From the NCBI GenBank assembly GCA_900541505.1, contig UQKK01000004.1, forward strand, positions 62,001 to 126,000: a stretch of 64,000 nucleotides of DNA, read 5' to 3'. The position numbers and the translations under genes were made by a program. This DNA is from an uncultured Ruminococcus sp. GTDB lineage: Bacteria > Bacillota > Clostridia > Lachnospirales > Lachnospiraceae. Under the pieces are notes generated by a model. It did not search any database and was not told the origin of the DNA. It saw nothing but the letters and a program-made list of their open reading frames with translations. This document shows positions 41,778 to 49,985 of this stretch, piece after piece (position 1 is the first letter of the stretch; every line of letters begins with the position of its first letter).

Positions 41778-43718
41778 TTATGCTCCCTGGTTCATCTTCT
41801 CATATGCCGCACATACCTCCTGCGGCTCTCCCACTGCCCGAAGCTTTCCCTTCTCAATCCAGACTGCCTTTGTGCAGTTGCTTTTGATGACCGAGGTGGA
41901 ATGGGATACGATGAGCACTGTGGAACCGCCGTGCATCATTTCCTTTATCCTGGCTGAGCTCTTTTTCTGGAAGAACATGTCTCCCACGCTCAAGACCTCA
42001 TCCAGTATGAGGATTTCCGGCGTATCCCGGATAGTGGCAATGGCGAATCCCAGTCTGGAGACCATACCGGAGGAATAGTTTCTCACCTTCTCCTCCATAA
42101 AGCCTTCCAGTTCCGCAAATTTTACGATATCATCATACTTCTCATCGATAAACTCTTTCGTATACCCGATGATAGCGCCATTCAGATATACATTTTCTCT
42201 ACCTGTCAGTTCAAAATCAAAGCCTGTCCCCAAGGTCAAAAGCTGTATCTTGCTTTTGTCCACCAGCACTCTTCCCTTTGTGGGGGTGAGCACGCCGGAG
42301 ATGATTTTTAAAATGGTACTCTTACCGGAACCATTGGTTCCGATGATTCCCACAACCTCTCCTTTTTTCACGGTAAAGCTCACATCATCCAGAGCCTTGA
42401 ACATCTCATAGCTTCGCTGGCGTTTAATGGTGCGAATCATCAATTCCTTGATACTGGTCGCTTCATCCTTTTCCCGCTTAAACGTCATGGTGACATGCTG
42501 TACGTCAATCTCCGTCTCCCTCGTATCGTCATCCACTTTTGAAACAACCGCAACGCTCTTCTCATTTTTGTCTTCCTCTGGTCCGCTCTGCGAACCTTCC
42601 TTCTGCACTGCCTGATTTTGCTGTCCCTTCTGACCTATGGGAGCTGACAGGTTCTGTTGTCCCCCAGCCTTTTCGCCCCCGGTCTGTCCCGTGTGAGCAC
42701 GGCGTTTTCTGCGGCGTCTCTTCCTTCGAGAAATCCGGACCTCCAGAGCGATGAGCAAAGCCAGGAGCAGAAGCAGGATTCCTGCGGCAATGGCAAGGAT
42801 GGTCCCTGCCCCAATCCCTTCGTCTTCTTTTTCATTGATAATCTGCACGGAAGGTTCCGGGTCGGTCTGCGCACCATCGGGACTGTCTGGATTGCCAGAT
42901 GTCCCATCCTCTGTTCCGGCACTTCCTGCGGTCTGCTCCGGTCGGTTGACGGTCAGCAGGTATCTCGCGCGCTCCCCGCTGCTGCTTGTTGTGAGGATGG
43001 TGATGGTATTTGCCCCTGTCTTGAGCGCTGTATCGGATATTTCTACTGTCGTATCCGCTGACTGTGCCGTTGCCTGCACCGCCGCCTGCTGGATATCCGC
43101 GGCCACATCCATGGAGTAGCTCATGGTGCCTGCCGCGAACCCCGGCACTGCCTGTCCGTTTACCGTGAGACCGGAGAGGGCATTTCCCTCCGTCACCGGG
43201 ATTTGTACTCCCACTCTGGAATCTGTGGCTACGGACGTTTCCCCAGACTCATACTGCACCGTAGTGCTGCTGATACTAATCTGGGTACTGCCCGACATCA
43301 GCGGGATGAAGTTCAGCATCATACTGAACTCTGTCTCCATTCCGCCTCCCGCGCTGATTCTCACGGTCCCCTCTGACTCCAGTTCCCCGCCGGAGCTGTA
43401 CTGCAGCATCTGCGGGTCATAGGTGACTATCAAATCTACATAATAAATGGGGCTGTCGGAATTGACATAAATTCCGATGGGATTCTCTGCGCCCAATTCC
43501 CACGAGTAAGACTCCGAACCGAAATTCGTCGTCTCCCCGGCAGCTTTTACTGTAAGCGGCGCTTCTCCTATTTTCTCCGGCAGTATTTCTGTCGGAAGAA
43601 GGTTCCCGGCTGTCAGCAATGGAATTGCCAGAAAATATCCTGCCAGTAAAACCGCCCACAGAATACTTCCTGCCGCTATTCTTTTTAAAACACCTCTTGT
43701 TTTCCTTCTGTTTTCCAT
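41778..43718 (-). CDS. Wzt/TagH-type ABC ATPase fused to extracellular cohesin-like and cadherin-like domains
   Basis: 646 aa. Helix 1 (residues about 14-36) works as signal anchor; an exported part follows: cohesin-like beta domain (about 75-176, IGIYVNSDSPIYYVDLIVTYDP in part) and a cadherin-like beta-sandwich (about 178-258, LSGLTVNGQAVPGFAAGTMSY in part, LLTVNRP). A Ser/Gly/Asp linker leads to helix 2 (302-326), an Arg-rich stop (330-342), and the cytoplasmic ATPase (405-640): Walker A GTNGSGKST, signature YSSGMVSRLGFA, Walker B ILILDEVLSVGD. The ATPase half is normal for polysaccharide or teichoic-acid export; the outside half fused in front is unusual. ATG at 43718 has GAAGGGG; permease gene is next upstream. 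Confidence 0.85.
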   Translation of the reverse strand: MENRRKTRGVLKRIAAGSILWAVLLAGYFLAIPLLTAGNLLPTEILPEKIGEAPLTVKAAGETTNFGSESYSWELGAENPIGIYVNSDSPIYYVDLIVTYDPQMLQYSSGGELESEGTVRISAGGGMETEFSMMLNFIPLMSGSTQISISSTTVQYESGETSVATDSRVGVQIPVTEGNALSGLTVNGQAVPGFAAGTMSYSMDVAADIQQAAVQATAQSADTTVEISDTALKTGANTITILTTSSSGERARYLLTVNRPEQTAGSAGTEDGTSGNPDSPDGAQTDPEPSVQIINEKEDEGIGAGTILAIAAGILLLLLALLIALEVRISRRKRRRRKRRAHTGQTGGEKAGGQQNLSAPIGQKGQQNQAVQKEGSQSGPEEDKNEKSVAVVSKVDDDTRETEIDVQHVTMTFKREKDEATSIKELMIRTIKRQRSYEMFKALDDVSFTVKKGEVVGIIGTNGSGKSTILKIISGVLTPTKGRVLVDKSKIQLLTLGTGFDFELTGRENVYLNGAIIGYTKEFIDEKYDDIVKFAELEGFMEEKVRNYSSGMVSRLGFAIATIRDTPEILILDEVLSVGDMFFQKKSSARIKEMMHGGSTVLIVSHSTSVIKSNCTKAVWIEKGKLRAVGEPQEVCAAYEKMNQGA

Positions 43719-43808
43719 AGTTCCCCTTCTATATTTCAAGGTCTCTTGTTGTGCCGCATACGCTCTCCAACACGAAATCCCTCTATCTTTTCTGTCTGCA
43801 TTTCCTGT

Positions 43809-44633
43809 CTATATTTTCTGCATGACTTTATTTCTGTTTTTACGGAAAATGTAATATCCCACCACGTACATAGCTGCCGCCCATACCACCATACGAAGGA
43901 TTTCCAGAGCGGGCGGCATCTGTCCATACATGACCACATTTCGCATAGCATCGATGTAATTAAATATCGGATTCAGCTCTATCACAGTCCGGATGGCTCC
44001 TTCCAACTGGTCCACCGGATAGAACAGGGCGGAGCAATACATCCACAGTGTCAGCAACACGGAATACAAATGTTTCACATCCCCGAAAAACACATACGCC
44101 GATGACAGGATAAACGCAATTCCCAGCGCAAATATTAAAAGCAGCAGGATGACTATCGGTGCGAACAGCATGGTCCATTTTGGCGTGATTCCAAACACCA
44201 GCAGCATCACCACATACGCCACCAGCGAGTAGCCCAGATTAACTAACGCCGTGTATACCCTCGCCAGCACGAAAATTTCCATCGGAAGCTTCACCTTGAT
44301 GAGCATGTTTTTATTATCTACAAGGGTTGTCATTGCCGCATTGGTAGCTCCGGTAAACATCTGCCACAGGATATAGCCTGTCAGGTAGTAGATGGGAAAG
44401 TTCTCTATGGAACGCCGAAATATCTGGGTAAAGATGGTCGAAAGTACCAGCATCATCAACAGGGGATTTAGCACGCTCCACACGATTCCCAGATAAGACC
44501 GGGAGTATTTGCGCTTAATTTCTCTCGAAGTCAGTTCCCGGATGACGAAGATATACTGTCTTCTCCGCTCTGCTCTTGTTCCTTGATTGCCTGTATTCTC
44601 CTGTCTGTAGTTATCCTTCTTTTTCCTGGACAT
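43809..44633 (-). CDS. Wzm/TagG-type ABC transporter permease
   Basis: 274-aa ABC-2 permease with six helices that forms the channel for an undecaprenyl-linked glycan. Family marks: REIKRKYSRSYLGIVWSVLNP (given in part as KYSRSYLGIVWSVLNPL), GYILWQMFTGATNAAM, LYSVLLTLWMYCSALFYP and LNPIFNYIDAMRNVV. Its ATPase is the fusion protein just downstream (90 bp). It overlaps the upstream gene by 23 nt. With no Wzx or Wzy in the window, export is by the ABC route. RBS GGAGAAG. Confidence 0.93.
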   Translation of the reverse strand: MSRKKKDNYRQENTGNQGTRAERRRQYIFVIRELTSREIKRKYSRSYLGIVWSVLNPLLMMLVLSTIFTQIFRRSIENFPIYYLTGYILWQMFTGATNAAMTTLVDNKNMLIKVKLPMEIFVLARVYTALVNLGYSLVAYVVMLLVFGITPKWTMLFAPIVILLLLIFALGIAFILSSAYVFFGDVKHLYSVLLTLWMYCSALFYPVDQLEGAIRTVIELNPIFNYIDAMRNVVMYGQMPPALEILRMVVWAAAMYVVGYYIFRKNRNKVMQKI

Positions 44634-46014
44634 GTCTTCTTCTCCACATATACATCTGCCTCATATAGAGCAGGTATTTGTACATTCCGTACTGTATGAG
44701 GTGGTACCCCGGACGTTTGGAAAAACGCACCGCGCTCCCTTCGTACCACGCGCTCTCTTTTATCTGCTGCCTGCGCACGCCCAGCATGACAAGGATTTTA
44801 TTGAGGAAGTGATTGTCCTCCAAATCCTTCTCATCCATCTTCACCGCCAACTGGTGGTTTTCATACTCCAGCACATCATCACAGAATGTCAGCCTCCCGC
44901 AGGCCTCCGCCTCGGCTTTTGTCGGCTTTCCCATGAAAAGCTTCAAAACCTTTTTCATGGCTCTGCGCTCTCTTTCGCAGTCTGCTCCTACTACGGAGCC
45001 ATTTTTTTCAAACAATTCTTCTGCGGCTTGTTTTGTGTATGTAATCAGTATGTTCTCAAGCCGTTCCATATATGTCTTTCTCTCCTGGGAAATGCGGCTG
45101 TAGACCGGTTCCCATTTGTCTTTCTTTTTTTCATATCTAAGGGTCATCCCGTGGGGCGCGCTGAATACGGCTTCAAAAAGATTGTTGTTAAAATATACTT
45201 TTTCTCTCAATTGTCCTTCCGGGCTGAAATAATAGCAGTGGTATAATGCTCTCTCCACTCCCGGCGGCAGTTCGTAGAGCCCCCAGTAGTATCCTTCCAG
45301 CTTTGTCTCTCGTCCCATATAGGCAAGCACCTGGTTTAATGTCTTCTGCATGGAACCGACCCAGCCGCTGTCCACCACCGCATCATCTGTGCCGTCCAGA
45401 AAGCCTTCCTGCTTTAAATAGTCCGCGAGCACCGGCATGGCGTCCCTGGAATGGCGGCGCATATAGTTCATAAATGTATTGGACGCGACAAGTGTTTCTT
45501 TCACTTTTTTTAAGGAGGCATAGGGAATGGTCTCATGCTCCTGCCCGATGCGGTCTATCTCAGCTAAGACTTCCTGCTTTTCTTCCCTGGTAAGCCCCGC
45601 CCGGTTCATCATCCGGTTTAAGTTCACGCCGATACTGTCCCGGCATATGTATTCCATGGCTTCCTCCTCATCCAGGTGGAACACCGGAATCCTTAAGGAA
45701 TACCTGGAACAGCTCACATAGCGGCACTCCACATCGAGGTGAAATTTTTCTGTATAAATCTGTGCCGCGCGGTACATAAAATACCCGTCCCGCGCCAGAA
45801 AGTAGAGTCTCTTCTTTCCGCTTCTTTCTGCCTCTTTTAAAACCCATATAACAAAGGCATTGAGGGCGGGACCCAATACATAATTTCCCGCCTCCCAGAG
45901 CTGACCTTCTGTTTCAGACTCCAGTCTCTTTGGAGGGCAGTATATCTGTTCTTTTTTTAAATATCTTTGGTAGGTCTTCAGTCTTTCGTTACTGTTCTGT
46001 AAACGGGATGACAT
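44611..46014 (-). CDS. COG5610-like glycan-locus protein
   Basis: 467 aa, soluble. It consists of the domain found at the C end of the HAD fusion protein: KRLYFLARDGYFMYRAAQIY (residues 68-87), RYVSCSRYSLRIP, AVVDSGWVGSMQKTLNQVL and FSAPHGMTLRYEK, with a Tyr/Arg-rich C-terminal helix. The HAD part is absent. The reaction is not known; conserved Asp and Arg residues suggest an enzyme. It overlaps both neighbours (26 nt with the GT2 gene, 23 nt with the permease), so translation is tightly coupled within the export block. Confidence 0.65.
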   Translation of the reverse strand: MSSRLQNSNERLKTYQRYLKKEQIYCPPKRLESETEGQLWEAGNYVLGPALNAFVIWVLKEAERSGKKRLYFLARDGYFMYRAAQIYTEKFHLDVECRYVSCSRYSLRIPVFHLDEEEAMEYICRDSIGVNLNRMMNRAGLTREEKQEVLAEIDRIGQEHETIPYASLKKVKETLVASNTFMNYMRRHSRDAMPVLADYLKQEGFLDGTDDAVVDSGWVGSMQKTLNQVLAYMGRETKLEGYYWGLYELPPGVERALYHCYYFSPEGQLREKVYFNNNLFEAVFSAPHGMTLRYEKKKDKWEPVYSRISQERKTYMERLENILITYTKQAAEELFEKNGSVVGADCERERRAMKKVLKLFMGKPTKAEAEACGRLTFCDDVLEYENHQLAVKMDEKDLEDNHFLNKILVMLGVRRQQIKESAWYEGSAVRFSKRPGYHLIQYGMYKYLLYMRQMYMWRRRHVQEKEG

Positions 46015-46813
46015 GTTTCTTCCTCCTTAACAGCCTGCGTATCTTCTTCGCTCCCGGCAGACTCCCCGCCAGAGGCCGCAGTGTATAAAGGATTCTTGCT
46101 GCGGTGGGAATGCGAAGTCTTTGAAATCCCTGCCGCCGTATTTTCATCTCATACAATCTACATGACAATATACGTTTCCCGTAACTTTTTTTATCTTCTC
46201 TGTATAAGAGCAGATACTCCTGCAGATTGTATCCTCTGTATCCAGCTGCATGCATACGCATAAATAACTCATAATCCTCACACCTCTTTGTCGCTTCTGA
46301 AACACAATATCCGCCCGCCTTCTCAAGGATGTCTCTGCGAAACATCACAGAAGGATGAATATAGGGAGAATATTTCAGAAAATCTTCCTTCTTTGGTATC
46401 CTCGGCATTTTTTCTTTTCCCCAGACTCCCGCATCGTCAAAAAGCTCTGCGTTGGTGCCTGTCCACTGAAATTCCGGATGTTCCTCCAAAAATCTGCATT
46501 GCTTTTCAAATCTGTCAGGCAAAGCAATATCATCGTCATCCATCCTTGCGATAAACATCCCTTCCGCCAAACGTAATCCCTCATTCAGTGCATAAGCGAG
46601 TCCGTGATTTTGATTGTTCCTTATCCAGCGGATTCTCTTATCCATATGCGACACCCGCCGGATGATTTCCGCATGTTCTCTGTCTGAGCCATCGTCATAT
46701 AAAATCATCTCCCAGTCTTTCACTGTCTGTGCGCATATCGACCTGACCGCTTCTTTTAACTGCCGCTCATCAGGGTTGTACACCCCCATGAGGACCGATA
46801 TCCTCTTCTTCAT
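45989..46813 (-). CDS. Glycosyltransferase family 2
   Basis: 274-aa GT-A enzyme. ISVLMGVYNPDERQLKEAV at the N end, nucleotide contacts YDDGSDREHAEII, the DxD motif as ARMDDDDIALPDRFEKQ (near 89-105), and a late CEDYELFMRMH (catalytic Asp-Glu region). The donor sugar is not predictable. It starts inside the end of the GT4 gene (44-nt overlap) with GGAAA 5 nt before the ATG. Confidence 0.92.
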   Translation of the reverse strand: MKKRISVLMGVYNPDERQLKEAVRSICAQTVKDWEMILYDDGSDREHAEIIRRVSHMDKRIRWIRNNQNHGLAYALNEGLRLAEGMFIARMDDDDIALPDRFEKQCRFLEEHPEFQWTGTNAELFDDAGVWGKEKMPRIPKKEDFLKYSPYIHPSVMFRRDILEKAGGYCVSEATKRCEDYELFMRMHAAGYRGYNLQEYLLLYREDKKSYGKRILSCRLYEMKIRRQGFQRLRIPTAARILYTLRPLAGSLPGAKKIRRLLRRKKHVIPFTEQ

Positions 46814-47975
46814 CGCTTTCCATTTCCCGGTAAATCTTCTCCATTATCTTCAGCACACCGTCCTGCGCAAATCCCTTGACCGAATCCCGGCATCGTCTCT
46901 TCATGCGCTTCCTCTTTTTTCCATCCAGACTCATCATGTAGCGGATTCCCCGGATAAAGCTTTCTGCTTTCCCATCGGAGCAGACATATCCGTTGTCCAT
47001 ATGGTGGATATACTCACGGGTGCCTCTGTTGTCAGAAACCACCGCCGGCACCCCCATGGAAAGTGCCTCCAGAGCCGCCATGCCAAGTCCCTCTCTCTTG
47101 GACGGGAAGAGGAAGCAATCCGCGCTGCCCACGATATTCCTCACATCCATCTGGTAGCCGTAGAGCTTCACTTGTTTTTCAAGTCCCATCTCTTTTATCC
47201 AGCGCTCCATCCTGCTGTAGAAGAAACCGTCTCCGCAGACTCCGTATACGATATGAGAAATGTCTTCTCCGTCCTTACGCATTTTTTGCAGTGCCTGCAG
47301 GATAAGACGCTGGTTTTTGTTTTCATTGAGCTCCCCTGTAGTCACCATGAAGAATTTATCCTGTACCCCCAGCTCATTTCGCTTTGCCTTTCTCTCCGAT
47401 TCGGAAAGCGGCTGAAAATGCTGCGTATCCAGCCCGACACCAGGAATTTTATAAACTCTCCCGCCCGGTTTCAACCGGAACTTTCTGGCACTGACATAAT
47501 CTTCCTCGTTGATGGTAATCAGAATATCCGTGTACCTTGCCAGGATTTTCTCTACCGTGTAGTAAATCGTATTGTTTATCAGCGGCGCTCCTCTGTAGAA
47601 ATGAAATCCGTGTGCTGTATAGATGACCTTTAAATTCCTCTTTTTGTAATATCTCCCAGCCATTCTTCCCAGCACACCCCCTACCGGCGTATGGCAATGA
47701 ATCACGCCGATATCACAGGTATCAATGATTTCCAGGATTTGGCGAAATGCCTTTCGGTTTTCGCGAAACATATAGGGTGAGCGCTCCACATCGATGTGAT
47801 GCGCCACTATCTGCATCTCCTCCAAATCCTTCTCTCTGAAAAGATAATGCTGTTCCCGCATATTCGCGGCATAGTGTATGGTATAACCCATACGCTGAAG
47901 GATTCTGACGTCGCCGGTCTCGAACTTTTCCAGAAATCCGCTGACTGTCGTCAATATCAAAACTTGTTTCCCCAT
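46770..47975 (-). CDS. Glycosyltransferase family 4 (EpsD/EpsF-like)
   Basis: 401-aa GT-B enzyme and first gene of the operon. N half: VLILTTVSGFLEKFETGD, HCHTPVGGVLGR, YTAHGFHFYRGAP, LITINEEDY. C half: TGELNENKNQRLILQAL, GYQMDVRNIVGSADCFLFPSKREGLGMAALEAL (in pieces VRNIVGSADCFLFPS, REGLGMAALEA), the retaining E-x7-E pattern. Similar enzymes add the first or second sugar in exopolysaccharide repeats. The leader contains a poly-G tract and overlapping hairpins around the ribosome site. Confidence 0.93.
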   Translation of the reverse strand: MGKQVLILTTVSGFLEKFETGDVRILQRMGYTIHYAANMREQHYLFREKDLEEMQIVAHHIDVERSPYMFRENRKAFRQILEIIDTCDIGVIHCHTPVGGVLGRMAGRYYKKRNLKVIYTAHGFHFYRGAPLINNTIYYTVEKILARYTDILITINEEDYVSARKFRLKPGGRVYKIPGVGLDTQHFQPLSESERKAKRNELGVQDKFFMVTTGELNENKNQRLILQALQKMRKDGEDISHIVYGVCGDGFFYSRMERWIKEMGLEKQVKLYGYQMDVRNIVGSADCFLFPSKREGLGMAALEALSMGVPAVVSDNRGTREYIHHMDNGYVCSDGKAESFIRGIRYMMSLDGKKRKRMKRRCRDSVKGFAQDGVLKIMEKIYREMESDEEEDIGPHGGVQP

Positions 47976-47979
47976 TGGT

Positions 47980-48038
47980 CCTAAACCTCTTTAGGGGAAA
48001 GGAACACCATCCAAAAATGGCTGTACCCCCCCCCTAAA
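47980..48038 (-). promoter_or_regulatory. Polysaccharide operon leader with G9 tract and two exclusive hairpins
   Basis: On the minus strand, CCTAAA-GAGG-TTTAGG (47980-47995) places the ribosome site AGAGG in a hairpin loop just before the GT4 ATG. The upstream TTTAGGGG (48031-48038) can instead pair with CCCCTAAA (47990-47997), which would break the first hairpin. TTTAGGGG is part of a run of nine G (48026-48034). This could act as a translational switch, tunable by tract length. Confidence 0.4.
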
Positions 48039-48080
48039 TTTTTTTATTTCTTTTCCATAGTATGGTCTAAAAGCCTTCAA

Positions 48081-48163
48081 TATATCATATAAAATCACAT
48101 TCTCATATATTATATGCTTTATATTAGCATATTGTCAACAAAATGTGCCTTTATATATCATAT
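48081..48163. promoter_or_regulatory. Paired TATATCATAT sites between the XRE gene and the operon
   Basis: The 11-mer ATATATCATAT occurs at 48080-48090 and 48153-48163, exactly 73 bp (about seven helical turns) apart, in the divergent region. Possible operator pair for the XRE regulator; the surroundings are AT-rich, so chance is not excluded. Confidence 0.3.
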
Positions 48164-48209
48164 TTCTCCATATATAGTGCTTTATAATGTGATAGTAGGG
48201 GGTGATGTT

Positions 48210-48524
48210 GTGTACGAAAGAGAATTTAGTAAGAGACTATCAGATTTGCGGATGCAAAAAGGGGTATCCGCGCGGGACATGAGCTTATCACTGGGACAAA
48301 ATTCAGGCTACATCAATCACATTGAGAACAGGCAGGCACTTCCTTCCCTGGCAGTATTTTTCAATATCTGTGAATACTTTTCTCTGACACCCGCCCAATT
48401 TTTCACCACAGATACTGAGGACCCGGCGCTCATCGCTGAAATCACCGAGAACCTGAAAAAGCTGACGCCGGAACAACTCCACTGCCTCGCCGTGATTATC
48501 CATGGCATCACATCTCAAAAATAA
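48210..48524 (+). CDS. XRE-family transcriptional regulator
   Basis: 104-aa helix-turn-helix protein. HTH_3 domain at residues 6-65 (RLSDLRMQKGVSARDMSLSLGQNSGYINHIE in part: LRMQKGVSARDMS, GYINHIENRQALP), then a short helical tail (LKKLTPEQLHCLAVIIHGI). I choose the GTG at 48210 preceded by AGGGGGTGAT; the longer frame from 48114 adds a hydrophobic AT-rich stretch with no ribosome site. It is divergent from the polysaccharide operon and may regulate it. A TATAAT (48183-48188) lies upstream without a good -35. Confidence 0.85.
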   Translation: MYEREFSKRLSDLRMQKGVSARDMSLSLGQNSGYINHIENRQALPSLAVFFNICEYFSLTPAQFFTTDTEDPALIAEITENLKKLTPEQLHCLAVIIHGITSQK

Positions 48525-48583
48525 AAGGCTTTACCTTTGGAAATGGCTGTGTCTTAACCATTGCCAAAAGTAAAGCCTTTTTT
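48523..48583. terminator. Bidirectional terminator between the XRE gene and mntP
   Basis: AAAAGGCTTTAC / GTAAAGCCTTTT (48523-48534 with 48570-48581) with further pairing inside (CCTTTGG with CCAAAAG), T-runs on both sides (TTTTTT on plus, TTTTATTTTT on minus). It serves both convergent genes. Confidence 0.85.
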
Positions 48584-48659
48584 CTGTATAATTTTATTCT
48601 GTACGATTTGATATTGTTCTTTCGATGACTTTTCCGTCTGCTTTCACGGTACACATACT

Positions 48660-49226
48660 TTACAGGAACCCCAGATGTTCCATCAAAATCTTCACCCCCA
48701 GCACAATGAGGATGATTCCTCCTGCCAGCTCTGCCTTTGCCTTATATTTCGTGCCAAAGATATTTCCAATCTTGACCCCCACCGCGGAAATCACAAAGGT
48801 TGTGATTCCGATAAAGGTGACCGCCCAGACAATCTGGACTTTCAGAAACGCAAACGTAATCCCCACTGCCAGCGCATCGATGCTGGTCGCCACCGCCAGG
48901 ATGAACATGCTCTTTACATCCAGCGCCGCGTCCGCCTCCTCGCAGTCGCACTCCCGCGAAAATGCCTCCCGAATCATGTTGGCTCCGATGATTGCCAACA
49001 GCACAAAGGCTATCCAGTGGTCTATCTGTGTAATCTCGTCCCTGAACTGATATCCCAGGAAATAGCCCGCCAGCGGCATCAGTGCCTGGAAACCTCCGAA
49101 CCATAGTCCCACAATGCACATTGCTTTTTTCGACATCCTGGGCATAGCCAGACCCTTACAGACAGAGACTGCAAAAGCGTCCATGGATAATCCCACCGCC
49201 AGTATGAATAATTCCGCAATTCCCAA
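48660..49226 (-). CDS. mntP: Manganese efflux pump MntP
   Basis: 188-aa six-helix exporter that lowers cytoplasmic Mn(II). Two Mntp repeats each have the key acidic residue: LFILAVGLSMDAFAVSVCKGL (near 5-25, in part VGLSMDAFAVS) and MFILAVATSIDALAVGITFA (near 106-125, in part ATSIDALAVG). A Cys/Glu stretch (ECDCEEAD) lies in the central loop. I choose the TTG at 49226: AGGAGG is 8 nt upstream and the length fits the family; the longer frame to 49289 runs through the leader hairpin. No yybP-ykoY riboswitch signature is seen, but a long inverted repeat occupies the leader. Confidence 0.9.
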   Translation of the reverse strand: MGIAELFILAVGLSMDAFAVSVCKGLAMPRMSKKAMCIVGLWFGGFQALMPLAGYFLGYQFRDEITQIDHWIAFVLLAIIGANMIREAFSRECDCEEADAALDVKSMFILAVATSIDALAVGITFAFLKVQIVWAVTFIGITTFVISAVGVKIGNIFGTKYKAKAELAGGIILIVLGVKILMEHLGFL

Positions 49227-49258
49227 TGATATATCCTCCTGTGTATTTTCTGTAATGC

Positions 49259-49348
49259 CATTGGTTACCCTCTCTTTACAAGGGCACAAAATTTATCTCT
49301 TTATCGACTGCGTATGCTCTTGTAAAGAGAGGGTAAGAACTGCCAATG
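49259..49348. repeat. Long perfect inverted repeat in the mntP leader (dispersed element, complete copy)
   Basis: 18-bp arms TTACCCTCTCTTTACAAG (49265-49282) and its exact complement (49319-49336), with an extra CATTGG / CCAATG pair outside. The right arm plus inner segment (about 49300-49336) recurs at 57177-57213 with about 34 of 37 identities. So it is a member of a dispersed palindromic repeat family and not only a leader structure. Confidence 0.75.
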
Positions 49349-49370
49349 TCTCATTTTACTCTGCTATGTC

Positions 49371-49985
49371 TTACTTTGCTCTGTTTTCCCTGTATTCTTC
49401 TGCCAGCCCTTCCCAGTACCGCTTGTCTTCATCGGTAATCTTCCGGATAACTTTACAGGGATTTCCCGCCGCAACCACATTAGACGGAATATCCTTTGTC
49501 ACTACAGAACCGGAGCCGATGACCACATTGTCGCCAATCGTGACCCCCGGATTGATGACTGTATTTCCGCATATCCAGACATCATTTCCTATCTTCACAC
49601 GCTTTCCGTACTCAAGCTGTCTTTTTCGAACTCCCGCATCGATAGGGTGTCCCGCTGTATAGATACAGACTCTTGGTCCGAAGAACACATCGTCTCCTAT
49701 CTCCACATCACATATATCTAAAATAATGCAGTCAAAGTTGGCATAAAAATTTTCTCCCACTGATATCTGACAGCCATAATCACAGTGAAACGGCGGTTCC
49801 ACCCACACATTCTCTCCTGTCTTCTTAAAAAGTTCTTTCACCGTCTGTGTGCGCAGCTCCGTCTCTTCTTCTGTTGATTCGTTCAGGCGTCTGGTCAATC
49901 GCCTGGCACGCATAAAATCCTTAGAGAGTTCCTCATCTTTTGCAATATATAATTTTTCTGATAACATCAGTTCTTTTTCGGTCAT
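49371..49985 (-). CDS. Maltose/galactoside O-acetyltransferase-like (left-handed beta-helix)
   Basis: 204-aa hexapeptide-repeat acetyltransferase. N-terminal Mac domain (MLSEKLYIAKDEELSKDFMRARRLT in part), then the LbH fold with VEPPFHCDYGCQISVGENFYANFDC (in pieces PPFHCDYG, ISVGENFYANFD), catalytic His in YTAGHPIDAGVR, and IGNDVWICGNTVINPGVTIGDN (in part). Transfers acetyl from acetyl-CoA to a sugar hydroxyl, probably for detoxification. The ATG at 49985 overlaps the stop of the EFR1 gene (ATGA). Confidence 0.9.
   Translation of the reverse strand: MTEKELMLSEKLYIAKDEELSKDFMRARRLTRRLNESTEEETELRTQTVKELFKKTGENVWVEPPFHCDYGCQISVGENFYANFDCIILDICDVEIGDDVFFGPRVCIYTAGHPIDAGVRKRQLEYGKRVKIGNDVWICGNTVINPGVTIGDNVVIGSGSVVTKDIPSNVVAAGNPCKVIRKITDEDKRYWEGLAEEYRENRAK

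Noticed and set aside
49227..49370. yybP-ykoY manganese riboswitch in front of mntP
   Set aside because: The conserved loop sequences of that riboswitch are not present; the leader is occupied by a dispersed palindromic repeat.
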